Notes: generated by a model from the sequence alone, not told the origin. DNA of 14,762 bases from JAFGED01 sp964551295 (GCA_964551295.1 CAZKDJ010000099.1:1-14762); one strand, 5' to 3'. Shown: positions 1 to 6,381, counted from the stretch's first letter. Translations and numbers: made by a program.

Positions 1-564
1 ATCGGTTTGTCGGTGGCACTGCTCATCTATATCCAAAGGTCCAGGCAACGCAAACGCGGCGGCGACCATCCCGCTTTTATGACACGGGCAAGCCCGGATA
101 CCCCTGTTGAGGAGAGCGCCTCTCAACGCGTGGGCAAGCGTGTACAAAAGGTCACTGTCCCAGCGGTTGAAAGCAACCCTGCCTCATCAGAGACAACACA
201 AGCCCGGTTGGACCAAAAGTCGTCCGTAACTGCATTCCGTCAGGAGATGCTGCGTCGACCAGCTCCTGAGCCTGTATCGCCTTCCTCCAAAACCGAGCCG
301 CCTCGTCTGGAAAAGCCAGTCGTGGGGATGCCGGGTAGGACGCTGGATCCGTTGAACCTGGCAGACGAAATCGATCAAATGGTGCAGCACAGGCTTCGAG
401 AGCGACCGGATCTAGCAGATCGACACATTCGCCTGGCCAGCGGACTGGATGGCGGACTGCGTATTTACGTGGACGACGAGGTTTTCGAAGCCGTTGGCGA
501 CATCACCGATTTCAGAGTCCGCGAGTTCATCCGCGACACCATCCGCGAGTGGGAGGGCGTTTAG
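1..564 (+). CDS. Membrane-anchored protein of unknown function, 3' part
   Basis: The reading frame is already open at base 1, so the true start lies outside the window. The first visible residues (IGLSVALLIYI) are hydrophobic and are followed at once by a basic run (RSRQRKR), which looks like the end of a single transmembrane helix with a cytoplasmic anchor. Roughly 100 residues of low-complexity, Ser/Pro/Glu/Lys-rich linker follow. A compact C-terminal domain of about 70 residues starts near LNLADEID, contains a GLDGGLRIYVDDE strand pair, and ends in REFIRDTIREWEGV. This suggests a membrane-tethered protein with a flexible stalk and a small alpha/beta cytoplasmic domain. I do not recognise a characterised family and assign no function. 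The gene converges on the fmdB-like gene, with a terminator between them. A TTG at base 7 could be read as a start, but it falls inside the hydrophobic segment, so truncation is more likely. Confidence 0.7.
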   Translation: MGLSVALLIYIQRSRQRKRGGDHPAFMTRASPDTPVEESASQRVGKRVQKVTVPAVESNPASSETTQARLDQKSSVTAFRQEMLRRPAPEPVSPSSKTEPPRLEKPVVGMPGRTLDPLNLADEIDQMVQHRLRERPDLADRHIRLASGLDGGLRIYVDDEVFEAVGDITDFRVREFIRDTIREWEGV

Positions 565-601
565 CCCCATCTGGTAGCAGGTCTCGTGCCCATCCACAAT
601 G

Positions 602-633
602 AAAAAGGCCGCCACCTTCCTCGGCAGCGGCCT
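602..633 (-). terminator. Intrinsic terminator of the SPT-like/fmdB operon
   Basis: A perfect 7-bp stem (606-612 with 627-633, AGGCCGC/GCGGCCT) closes a 14-nt loop that can add two inner G-C pairs. Read on the minus strand, the stem is followed by TTTTT (606 down to 602). It lies about 20 nt past the stop of the FmdB-type gene. On the plus strand the downstream T-run is only TTTT after a gap, so it may also weakly terminate the convergent gene that ends at 564. Confidence 0.65.
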
Positions 634-652
634 CGCATTTTGTCTGGTCAGG

Positions 653-886
653 CTAGTGCGACTTGCTACACGTGGCGCACGATGCCGAGGGGGTGCAAGA
701 GCCACACGTTGAGCCTGCCCCCGTGATCACCCCCTGGCTTCCAATGGCCGAGAACAACGAGATCTGACGCCCCGTGTTCTCGCTGTCACACTTGGGGCAG
801 GCGATGGGGGCGTCGGCATCCTTGATTGATCGTAGCGCGTCAAAACACGTCTCGCAATCGAGACACTTGTATTCGTACAGCGGCAT
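653..886 (-). CDS. FmdB-type zinc ribbon protein
   Basis: A 77-residue protein that begins MPLYEYKC, the hallmark start of the FmdB/CxxC zinc ribbon family. The first zinc knuckle is C8-x-x-C11 and the second C30-P-K-C33, so a single treble-clef zinc site is expected. The C-terminal tail adds two more CxxC pairs (C61/C64 and C70/C73), a common but variable feature of this family. FmdB was first noted as a putative regulator of formamidase genes, but the molecular role of these small proteins is not established. The start is ATG at 886, three bases after the stop of the upstream synthase, with a GGGGGA ribosome-binding site inside the end of that gene. The two are therefore almost certainly co-transcribed and perhaps translationally coupled. 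A terminator follows at 602-633. Confidence 0.9.
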   Translation of the reverse strand: MPLYEYKCLDCETCFDALRSIKDADAPIACPKCDSENTGRQISLFSAIGSQGVITGAGSTCGSCTPSASCATCSKSH

Positions 887-889
887 AAT

Positions 890-2089
890 CTATTCCCCCT
901 TTCCCTCAAGCGCCAGCATCTTTGCCAGCTCCGCAAAGGCTGCTACCACACGGTCAAGCTGCTCGTCGGTGTGAGTAGCCATGTAGCTGGTGCGCAGACG
1001 CGAGGACTCTGGCGGCACGCCGGGAGGAACGACGGGGTTCGTGTAAACGCCCGCATCATAGAGCGTCTTCCACGCCAGTATAGTGGGTATGTCGTCGCCG
1101 ATGATAACGGGTACGATGGGCGTCTCGCTGACACCCACGTTGAAGCCCAACTTGCGGTATTCGTTCCGCATGCGCTCGCCGATCTGATTGACCCGCGCGA
1201 TCCGCTCCGGTTCCTCCTGCATCACCTCCAGCGAGGCCATCGCCGCGGCCGTGCTGGCCGGCGTGATGCTGGCGCTGAAGATCAACGTGCGAGCGTGGTA
1301 CTTGATGAAATCGATCACGTCTGCGTCGCCGGCGATGAACCCGCCCAGGCTGGCGAAGGACTTGCTGAAGGTACCCATGATCAGATCGACCTCGTCCGTG
1401 AGGCCAAAGTGGGCCGCCGTGCCGCGCCCGCCGCCCAAGATGCCGACCGAGTGGGCATCGTCCACCATCAGTCGCGCGCCATGCTTTTTGCAAAGCGCCA
1501 CGATCTCTGGCAGCGGGGCGATGTCGCCGCCCATGCTGTAGACGCCATCGACGACCACCAGCTTGCCCGCATCCTCTGGGATGCCAGACAGGACGCGATC
1601 CAGGTGCTCCATATCGCTGTGATTAAAACGGCGCGTCGTGCCAAAGGCTAGCCGGCAGCCATCCACGATGCTGGCGTGATCGTCCTTGTCGGTGATGACA
1701 AAATCGCCCCGGCCCACCACCGCCGAGATGGTACCCAGGTTGACCTGCATGCCGGTGGAAAATACTAGGGCGGCCTCTTTGCCCACGAACTCGGCCAGCC
1801 GGCGTCTCAACTCCAGGTGCAGCTCCAGAGTCCCATTCAAGAACGGGGAACCGGTGCAACTGGGGCCAAAGTGTTCCGTCGCCTCGATGGCCGCCTGGCG
1901 CACCTTGGGGTGCATCGTCAGTCCCAAGTAGTTGTTTGAACCAATCATAATCAGACGATGATCGCCGATGGTGACTTCGGTGGCCTCAGTGTCGGAAAGG
2001 GGGATAAAATATGGATAGAGGCCTGCCTCCATGGCCTCTTTTGCCCGCCTGGTGAGGACGTCGGTGTAGCACTTTCCAAAAATATCCAT
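890..2089 (-). CDS. Alpha-oxoamine synthase, serine palmitoyltransferase-like
   Basis: A 399-residue PLP enzyme of fold type I that would condense an amino acid with an acyl thioester and release CO2. The PLP lysine is K243 in GTFSKSFASLGG. H138 (DHASIVDG) should stack on the cofactor, D210 (VDDAHS) should bind the pyridine nitrogen, and H213 lies beside it. FLNGTLELHLELE-like, FSTGMQVNLG and ARTLIFSASITPA segments, and GTFSKS rather than GTLSKA, match my recall of Bacteroidota serine palmitoyltransferases better than BioF (8-amino-7-oxononanoate synthase) or Kbl (glycine C-acetyltransferase). If so, the product would be 3-ketosphinganine, the first step to sphingolipids; no other sphingolipid gene is in view. 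SMGGD carries Gly187 where relatives usually have an acidic residue. The start has AGGAGG at 2097-2102, spaced 7 nt, and a good promoter. The class is certain; the substrate is inferred. Confidence 0.85.
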   Translation of the reverse strand: MDIFGKCYTDVLTRRAKEAMEAGLYPYFIPLSDTEATEVTIGDHRLIMIGSNNYLGLTMHPKVRQAAIEATEHFGPSCTGSPFLNGTLELHLELRRRLAEFVGKEAALVFSTGMQVNLGTISAVVGRGDFVITDKDDHASIVDGCRLAFGTTRRFNHSDMEHLDRVLSGIPEDAGKLVVVDGVYSMGGDIAPLPEIVALCKKHGARLMVDDAHSVGILGGGRGTAAHFGLTDEVDLIMGTFSKSFASLGGFIAGDADVIDFIKYHARTLIFSASITPASTAAAMASLEVMQEEPERIARVNQIGERMRNEYRKLGFNVGVSETPIVPVIIGDDIPTILAWKTLYDAGVYTNPVVPPGVPPESSRLRTSYMATHTDEQLDRVVAAFAELAKMLALEGKGE

Positions 2090-2149
2090 TATAAAGCCTC
2101 CTTGATCAGGTCAGTTTCGTGCAGTCGATCTCTCCTCACGCCGACCGCT

Positions 2150-2178
2150 ATTATAAGCCAAAGTGCTTGCCTAGTAAA
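2150..2178 (-). promoter_or_regulatory. Sigma-70-like promoter of the SPT-like/fmdB operon
   Basis: On the minus strand, TTTACT (2178-2173) and a consensus TATAAT (2155-2150) are separated by 17 nt. A start near 2143 would give a leader of about 54 nt before the ATG at 2089. The promoter lies back to back with the plus-strand promoter at 2202-2231. Confidence 0.6.
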
Positions 2179-2201
2179 GCGAGGGGTGCGCTCTAAAGGG
2201 A

Positions 2202-2231
2202 TTGGACAAACCGGCCCCTCGGTGGCATAAT
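2202..2231 (+). promoter_or_regulatory. Sigma-70-like promoter of the leader ORF and lectin-like gene
   Basis: TTGGAC (2202-2207) and CATAAT (2226-2231) are separated by 18 nt. Transcription would start near 2238, about 30 nt ahead of the TTG start of the 34-codon ORF. It diverges from the synthase promoter, so the two could share regulation. Confidence 0.5.
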
Positions 2232-2268
2232 TGTTTTTGTCGCATAGGTGGCACACCGGAGGTGCATT

Positions 2269-2373
2269 TTGAAAGAACTGGCCAAGCTAGCTTTGGGTAC
2301 GGCGCAGGTGCGCGGCGCGACCGTCGAGTCGTTTTTAATTTGCTGGTTGGTTAGTTTTTTCGTTGGCTTATGA
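2269..2373 (+). pseudogene. 34-codon ORF resembling a TldD/PmbA protease N-terminus
   Basis: A TTG codon at 2269 has a well-placed GGAGG (2258-2262, 6-nt gap) and a promoter upstream. Its first residues, KELAKLALGTAQVRGAT, look like the opening helix of TldD/PmbA-type metalloproteases, which typically read LA..ALDTA..RGA.YAD in related bacteria. After about 20 residues the match ends and the frame turns hydrophobic (FLICWLVSFFVGL), then stops at a TGA that overlaps the ATG of the next gene (ATGA at 2370-2373). Seen: the ribosome-binding site, the ORF and the overlap. Inferred: it is the stub of a tldD gene whose body was deleted, now serving as a leader that feeds ribosomes to the next gene, which has no Shine-Dalgarno of its own. 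The T-rich tracts at 2331-2340 and 2354-2360 could also suit an attenuator, but I see only a weak hairpin before them. Confidence 0.35.
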
Positions 2374-2966
2374 ATCGGTGGCTGTGGCGCGGCGGTGTGG
2401 GATTGCTGGTCCTGACTTTGATGGGGGGATTGACACTCGTCGTCGCGCTTCTATTAGGACTGAATAGCCCGCGTCCCATGCGCCCCCCTGACTGGCAAGC
2501 CGCCGGTCTCCCGCTCTCTCTGGAAGCCGCGCCGGACGCAACCGCCCTCACATTGCTGGGGCGGTCCTACGATGACTTTACCTTGGAGGTCGAAGCCGTC
2601 CCGCTCTCCGGCCCCGATTCCGGCTTCAATGGCTATGGTCTGGTATACCGCGCACAGGATGACGCCCACTACTATGCTTTCGCTATTGGCAGCGATGGGT
2701 ACTATGCCGTGCTGCGGATCGACGGAGACGAGGAGACGGCACTCGTGGACTGGCAGCAGTTCCCCCACGTTCGCCGGGGCACGCAGGCCAATCGACTGCG
2801 CGTGACCTGCGAGGGCGCAATCTGCCACTTTTACATCAACGATGAGTACGCAGCGACCGTCGAGGATGCCGCATGGCTACGGGGAGACGTGGGATTATGG
2901 GGACGCAGCTTTGAAAAAGAGTCAGTTTCGGTACAGTTCGAGAGCGTACGTGTGTGGATGGAATGA
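2370..2966 (+). CDS. Membrane-anchored concanavalin-like beta-sandwich protein
   Basis: A 198-residue protein. Residues about 7-30 (VGLLVLTLMGGLTLVVALLLG) form one transmembrane helix preceded by Trp/Arg, so the rest should face outside the cell. From about residue 50 the sequence reads as a jelly-roll domain of the LamG or DUF1080 (3-keto-disaccharide hydrolase-like) kind: YDDFTLEVEA, YGLVYRAQDDAHYYAFAIGSDGYYAVLRID, NRLRVTCEGAICHFYINDEYAATVED and GDVGLWGRS are typical strand and turn motifs of that fold. Many such domains bind sugars or serve as non-catalytic modules on lipoproteins. I see no catalytic residues to name. The start ATG overlaps the stop of the leader ORF and has no Shine-Dalgarno, which suggests coupling. 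A new promoter lies just after its stop, so it may form its own transcription unit with the leader. Confidence 0.75.
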   Translation: MNRWLWRGGVGLLVLTLMGGLTLVVALLLGLNSPRPMRPPDWQAAGLPLSLEAAPDATALTLLGRSYDDFTLEVEAVPLSGPDSGFNGYGLVYRAQDDAHYYAFAIGSDGYYAVLRIDGDEETALVDWQQFPHVRRGTQANRLRVTCEGAICHFYINDEYAATVEDAAWLRGDVGLWGRSFEKESVSVQFESVRVWME

Positions 2967-2970
2967 GCGT

Positions 2971-2999
2971 TTGTGCAGGTGATACCGTTGGGATATAAT
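2971..2999 (+). promoter_or_regulatory. Sigma-70-like promoter of the histidine kinase gene
   Basis: TTGTGC (2971-2976) and a perfect TATAAT (2994-2999) are separated by 17 nt, in the short gap between the lectin-like gene and the kinase gene. A start near 3006 would leave about 38 nt of leader. The kinase ATG at 3044 is preceded by AAGGA. Confidence 0.7.
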
Positions 3000-3043
3000 C
3001 GTTGCAGAAGAACCCGTCAGAGCTTGGCGTAAAAAGGAAACCT

Positions 3044-3769
3044 ATGTCGGATCAAGACAAGACCAAGGAACAGCTCATCGAAGAGTTGGCCGATATGCGC
3101 CAACGAGTCGCAAAGCTTCAGAGATTCTGCGGCGACTTGGACGCCTTCACCTACACCGTGGCGCACGATCTCAAGCGCCCGTTATCCCTCATCATCGGCT
3201 ATTCGGATTTGGTGATCGGCGAATATGGGACCATGCCACAAGAGGAATTGGTGGAGTGTCTCCAGGCGATCAATCAGGCTGCCCAACAGATGAACGACAG
3301 CATCAACGAATTGATGCTGCTGGTGCACGTGCGAGACGAAGAGAGATTGGAGATCACACCGCTGGACATGGGCAGCATCGTCGCCGAGGTCCTGGCGCGC
3401 TTGGATTACCTGATCAAACGGCGAGACGTCAAGATCACCCAACCCGCCTGATGGCCAAGAGCGCTGGGCTATGCGCCGTGGGTGGAAGAGATATGGTACG
3501 TGTTCATTAGCGAGATCCTCCGTCTTGACACCAGCCCGCTGCACATCGACATGGGTGCATCGGAAGAGGGCGACGTAGCTCGGTTCTGGGTGCAGGTCAG
3601 CGACCGCGCTTTTACCGCCGAGCAGCAGGCGCGCTTGGGCCAGATTATCGGCGGCTTCAAGTCCGACTTGGTGAAGCGCATCTTGAAAAATCTCGGTGGG
3701 ATGTTTGGCGCGGTCGGAGACGTAGGCTACGGAGGCGAACTGTACTTTACCTTGCCGCGCGAGGAATAG
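3044..3769 (+). pseudogene. Histidine kinase split by an in-frame TGA, ATPase half degenerate
   Basis: The first half (3044-3451, 135 residues) has a short N-terminal coiled coil, then a HisKA/DHp domain with the phospho-acceptor H41 in TVAHDLKRPLSLI. A TGA at 3449-3451 stops it. The same frame then continues without any shift to 3769, with WPRALGYAPWVEEIW directly after the stop, the linker normally seen before the HATPase_c domain in this kinase type. All ATP-binding motifs are gone: the N-box asparagine segment is VFISEILRL, the G1 box (normally DNGPGL) is VSDRAFT before EQQARL, and the G2 box (normally GLGL) is GGFKSDL. Only the framework (ILKNLGG, GELYFTLP) survives. It therefore cannot phosphorylate itself by the usual route. 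The first half could persist as a free DHp phosphotransfer protein. The start at 3044 is preferred over an upstream TTG because of its AAGGA and promoter. Confidence 0.75.
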
Positions 3770-3792
3770 CTACCCGGTTTCGGAGGCACACC

Positions 3793-4854
3793 ATGCAAAT
3801 CACGAAAGCAGAGATTACCCCGGTTGAACTCGACCTGAAGCAGCCCGTCCGGGCTGCATATCATCCCGAGATCGACAGCGTGACGGCGATATTCGTGCGT
3901 ATGGAGACGCGCAAGGGCAACGTCGCCTGGGGCTGCGCTATTGCTCATCCAGATCTGACCGGCGAGGAGCCCGAGGACGTCGTCCGGGCCTGCCAGTCCT
4001 GCGCCGACATGGCCCCCGACCTCCACCCGACGAACATCGAATACTCCCTGGGCGAGATGGCGCCGCTGACCGAGGACTCCCCCTCCGCGCTGTGCGCCTT
4101 CGACCTGGCCTTCCACGACCTGCTGGGTCTGGCCGCCGGGATGCCCCTGTACCGCCTGCTGGGCGGCTACCGCCACCGCATCCAGACGTCGGTGACCATC
4201 GGTATCGCCCCGCTGGAGGAGACGGTCGAGATGGCGCTCGCCCGCGCTCGGCAGGGATTCCGCATGCTCAAGATCAAGGGCGGGCTTGACGCCGAGGAGG
4301 ACGTCCGCCGGGTGCAGGCGGTTCACCGCGCCTTGCCCGATTTCATCCTGCGTCTGGACGCCGACGGCGGGTATAGCGTGCAGCAGGCGCTGGACATCGC
4401 CTGCGCGTTGGAGGGCAACCTGGAGATGCTGGAGCAACCCACTCCCCCCGATGACCTGGAGGCGCTGCGCCAGGTGACCAAGCACAGCCCGGTGCCCATC
4501 CTGGCTGCCCAGAGCGTGACCGGGCCCGCGTCGGCGCTGGAGGTCGCCTCGCGCAAGGCCGCCGATGGGATCAACGTCAAGGTGGCCGCGTGTGGGGGAT
4601 TGCGATGTGCGCTCCAGGTGGACGCCATCGCCCGCGCCGGCAAGCTGTCCACGATGATCGGCTGCCTGCCCGAGCCGGCGCTCCTCATCGCCGCTGGGTT
4701 GAGTATGGCGCTGAGCACCCCCAACGTCCACTACTGCGACCTCGATGGCCACCTCGACCTCATCGGCGATCCCACCGTGACCGGTTTCATGTTACAGGAT
4801 GGCTGGCTCACCGCCACCGACGTGCCGGGGCTGGGGTGCACGGTGGAGCTGTAG
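3793..4854 (+). CDS. Enolase-superfamily enzyme (dipeptide epimerase/MLE-like)
   Basis: A 353-residue protein of usual family length. The N-terminal capping domain covers about 1-125 and ends in FDLAFHDLLGLAAGMPLYRLLGG, a superfamily signature. The barrel follows, with the first catalytic lysine in K160-I-K162 and metal ligands D189 (RLDADGGYS) and E214 (LEQP). The second catalytic lysine is K263 in GINVKVAACGGL. This two-lysine layout is that of the muconate lactonizing subgroup, which includes dipeptide epimerases, N-succinylamino acid racemases and o-succinylbenzoate synthases. The third metal ligand, an Asp in the usual ADES-type motif, is replaced: the motif reads A238-A239-Q240-S241. 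Activity may be altered, or another group may supply the ligand. Substrate unknown. The start has GGAGG at 3782-3786. The gene follows the broken kinase by 23 nt and is probably on the same transcript. A REP-like repeat follows its stop. Confidence 0.85.
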   Translation: MQITKAEITPVELDLKQPVRAAYHPEIDSVTAIFVRMETRKGNVAWGCAIAHPDLTGEEPEDVVRACQSCADMAPDLHPTNIEYSLGEMAPLTEDSPSALCAFDLAFHDLLGLAAGMPLYRLLGGYRHRIQTSVTIGIAPLEETVEMALARARQGFRMLKIKGGLDAEEDVRRVQAVHRALPDFILRLDADGGYSVQQALDIACALEGNLEMLEQPTPPDDLEALRQVTKHSPVPILAAQSVTGPASALEVASRKAADGINVKVAACGGLRCALQVDAIARAGKLSTMIGCLPEPALLIAAGLSMALSTPNVHYCDLDGHLDLIGDPTVTGFMLQDGWLTATDVPGLGCTVEL

Positions 4855-4861
4855 CAGATTT

Positions 4862-4914
4862 GTAGGTCACGCTATCAGTGACGCTCTTCGGAGTCACGCC
4901 GGTAGCGTGACTAC
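4862..4914 (+). repeat. Left GTAG-hairpin REP repeat of the RAYT element
   Basis: A 53-nt sequence that begins GTAG and folds on itself. The outer stem GTCACGCTA (4866-4874) pairs with TAGCGTGAC (4903-4911). An inner stem GTGA/TCAC (4878-4881 with 4894-4897) leads to CTC-TTCG-GAG, a UUCG-type tetraloop (4884-4893). The reverse complement of 5446-5500 aligns with it over nearly the whole length, so the two repeats form an inverted pair around the transposase. A GTAG tetranucleotide next to a hairpin is the classic layout of REP sequences recognised by RAYT proteins. Confidence 0.8.
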
Positions 4915-4927
4915 ATTGAGAGAAGAT

Positions 4928-5449
4928 ATGACGGACATTCGTCGGTACTACGTGCCGAATGCAATTGTCTTTATCACCCAGGTCGTTCAAGATCGGAAGC
5001 CGATCTTTGAAAACGAACAACACCTGGCATTGCTCTGCTCCACGCTGCGGCGAGCCAAGGAACTGTATCCCTTTTCGATGCTGGGCTACGTCTTTCTCTT
5101 CGATCACTTCCATCTGCTCATCAGGCCAACGGCAAAAGCCAACTTTAGCCAGATTATGCATTCTCTCAAGCCCAACTTTACCAAAGCGTACAAGCAAATC
5201 ACTGGTAAAACAGGCAGCGTCAAATTCTGGCAAAGGCGCTTTTGGGATCAGGTCATTCGGAATGAAGTGAATCTGCAGCGTCACCTGGATTATATTCATT
5301 ACAATCCGGTACGGCACAGTTTGGTATCCAGGCCAGAGGATTGGGCGCACAGTTCCTTTCTGACTTGGAAGGAACGGGGTTTGTATCCTGATGGTTGGGG
5401 GTGGTCGGAGCCACAAACGGTTGTTGGGTGCGACCAGATGGGGGAGTAA
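4928..5449 (+). CDS. REP-associated tyrosine transposase (RAYT, Y1/HUH family)
   Basis: A 173-residue protein of the IS200-like Y1 transposase fold. The HUH metal motif is H60-F-H62 (FDHFHLLI). The family block FWQRRFWDQVIRNE...HLDYIHYNPVRHSLV follows at about 100-133. Y88 in FTKAYKQITG is my best candidate for the nucleophilic tyrosine (inference). RAYTs are single-copy, domesticated-looking transposases that bind and cut REP hairpins; here the gene sits exactly between two inverted GTAG hairpins, the expected unit. The ATG at 4928 is preferred because upstream in-frame codons run through the left repeat and the end of the enolase gene; GAGAAG lies just before it. The stop TAA (5447-5449) is inside the right repeat. 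Base composition is more AT-rich than its neighbours, which suggests acquisition. All visible family motifs are intact, so it may be active. Confidence 0.9.
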   Translation: MTDIRRYYVPNAIVFITQVVQDRKPIFENEQHLALLCSTLRRAKELYPFSMLGYVFLFDHFHLLIRPTAKANFSQIMHSLKPNFTKAYKQITGKTGSVKFWQRRFWDQVIRNEVNLQRHLDYIHYNPVRHSLVSRPEDWAHSSFLTWKERGLYPDGWGWSEPQTVVGCDQMGE

Positions 5450-5500
5450 GCGTCACGCTATCAGCGTGACGCCCTGAGAGTTACTGATAGCGCGACCTAC
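5446..5500 (-). repeat. Right GTAG-hairpin REP repeat of the RAYT element
   Basis: The inverted partner of 4862-4914, 55 nt long. It contains a perfect 10-bp hairpin, GCGTCACGCT (5450-5459) with AGCGTGACGC (5463-5472) and a 3-nt loop. On the minus strand the repeat starts with GTAG at 5500-5497. It overlaps the transposase stop (TAA, 5447-5449) on one side, and its GTAG contains the TAG stop (5499-5497) of the ROK kinase gene on the other. As a strong hairpin between convergent genes it may also protect mRNA 3' ends or limit read-through. Confidence 0.8.
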
Positions 5501-6381
5501 AGGTTACAGGCTGCTTGCGCCAGGGCGATGGCTCCCTTCACGCCCGCGTGGTCGTCCAGGGCGGGGGGGACGATGTACGCGTCAATGCGCTCCAGTATCG
5601 CCTCCGCTTTCACGTAGCCGTTCAACAGTTGCTGCACCTCGCTCCTGATCATGGGGAACAGTTGCGCCTGCTGCATCACGCCTCCACCGAGGATGACGCG
5701 TTGGGGAGATAGAATGCAGACCAGGTTCACGACGCCCAGGGCTATGTAGTGCGCCTCCAACGCCCAGGCCGGATGGTCGAGGGGCAGCGTCTCGGGGCGC
5801 TGGCCCCAACGGGCCTCGATGGCCGGACCGTTGGCCAAGCCCTCGAGGCAGTCGCCGTGGAACGGACATCCTCCGGCGAAGGGATCGCGGTCGAAATCGT
5901 GCGGTAGTCGCATGTGGCCCATCTCTGGGTGAACGAGGCCGTGCATGAGCTGGCCGTTGATCATTCCCCCGCCGCCGATGCCGGTCCCGATGGTCAGGTA
6001 GACGAATGTATCCAGCCCCTGCGCTGCCCCCCAGCGGTGCTCGCCCAAGGCGGCGCCGTTTACGTCGGTATCGAAACCCACCGGCACGTCCAAGGCTTGG
6101 CGAATCCGGCCCACGATGTCGGTGTTGGCCCAGTCCAGCTTGGGCGTGGTGGTGATGGTGCCGTAGGTCGTCGAGTCGGGGTCCAGGTCGACCGGGCCAA
6201 AGCAACTGATTCCGATGGCGGCCAGATCGCCCTGTCTCTGCAAGAATTCGATAGCCTTCTCGATCGTCTGTCCCGGCATTGTGGTGGGGAAAGTGATCTC
6301 ATCCAAAAGTTCGCCGTCATCCCCCGCTACCGCGCAGACGAACGTTGTGCCGCCAGCCTCAATTCCTCCCCAAAGAGACAT
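5497..6381 (-). CDS. ROK-family sugar kinase, probable fructokinase
   Basis: A 294-residue cytoplasmic kinase that would transfer phosphate from ATP to a hexose, probably fructose. The N-terminal phosphate loop reads GGIEAGGTTF, close to the IEAGGTKF form of Bacillus-type ROK fructokinases. The catalytic Asp is in GFDTDVNGAALGEH. The ATP-binding block is YLTIGTGIGGGGM. The ROK zinc site is complete: the His of HPEMGHM and cysteines of the GGCPFHGDCLEG segment, followed by LANGPAIEARWG, the fructokinase-type version. The C-terminal VILGGGV motif is also present. I chose ATG at 6381 over codons further upstream because GGAGG (6392-6388) sits 6 nt before it. This start lies inside the last codons of the amidohydrolase gene (23-nt overlap), so translation is probably coupled. 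Its TAG stop is part of the right REP repeat. Other hexoses remain possible substrates. Confidence 0.88.
   Translation of the reverse strand: MSLWGGIEAGGTTFVCAVAGDDGELLDEITFPTTMPGQTIEKAIEFLQRQGDLAAIGISCFGPVDLDPDSTTYGTITTTPKLDWANTDIVGRIRQALDVPVGFDTDVNGAALGEHRWGAAQGLDTFVYLTIGTGIGGGGMINGQLMHGLVHPEMGHMRLPHDFDRDPFAGGCPFHGDCLEGLANGPAIEARWGQRPETLPLDHPAWALEAHYIALGVVNLVCILSPQRVILGGGVMQQAQLFPMIRSEVQQLLNGYVKAEAILERIDAYIVPPALDDHAGVKGAIALAQAACNL

Noticed and set aside
3449..3478. TGA in the kinase gene as a selenocysteine codon
   Set aside because: Only a weak 4-bp GCGC stem lies downstream, with no convincing SECIS-type loop, and histidine kinases are not selenoproteins at this linker.
3044..3769. Programmed frameshift joining the two kinase halves
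   Set aside because: Both halves are in the same frame and are separated only by the TGA, so no shift is needed.
3727..4752. Long minus-strand ORF (341 codons) opposite the enolase gene
   Set aside because: Low-complexity His/Gly/Gln-rich translation with no family features; it is a GC-driven shadow of the plus-strand gene.
4799..4927. N-terminal extension of the transposase into the enolase gene
   Set aside because: It would translate through the left REP repeat and the previous gene; the family start fits ATG at 4928.
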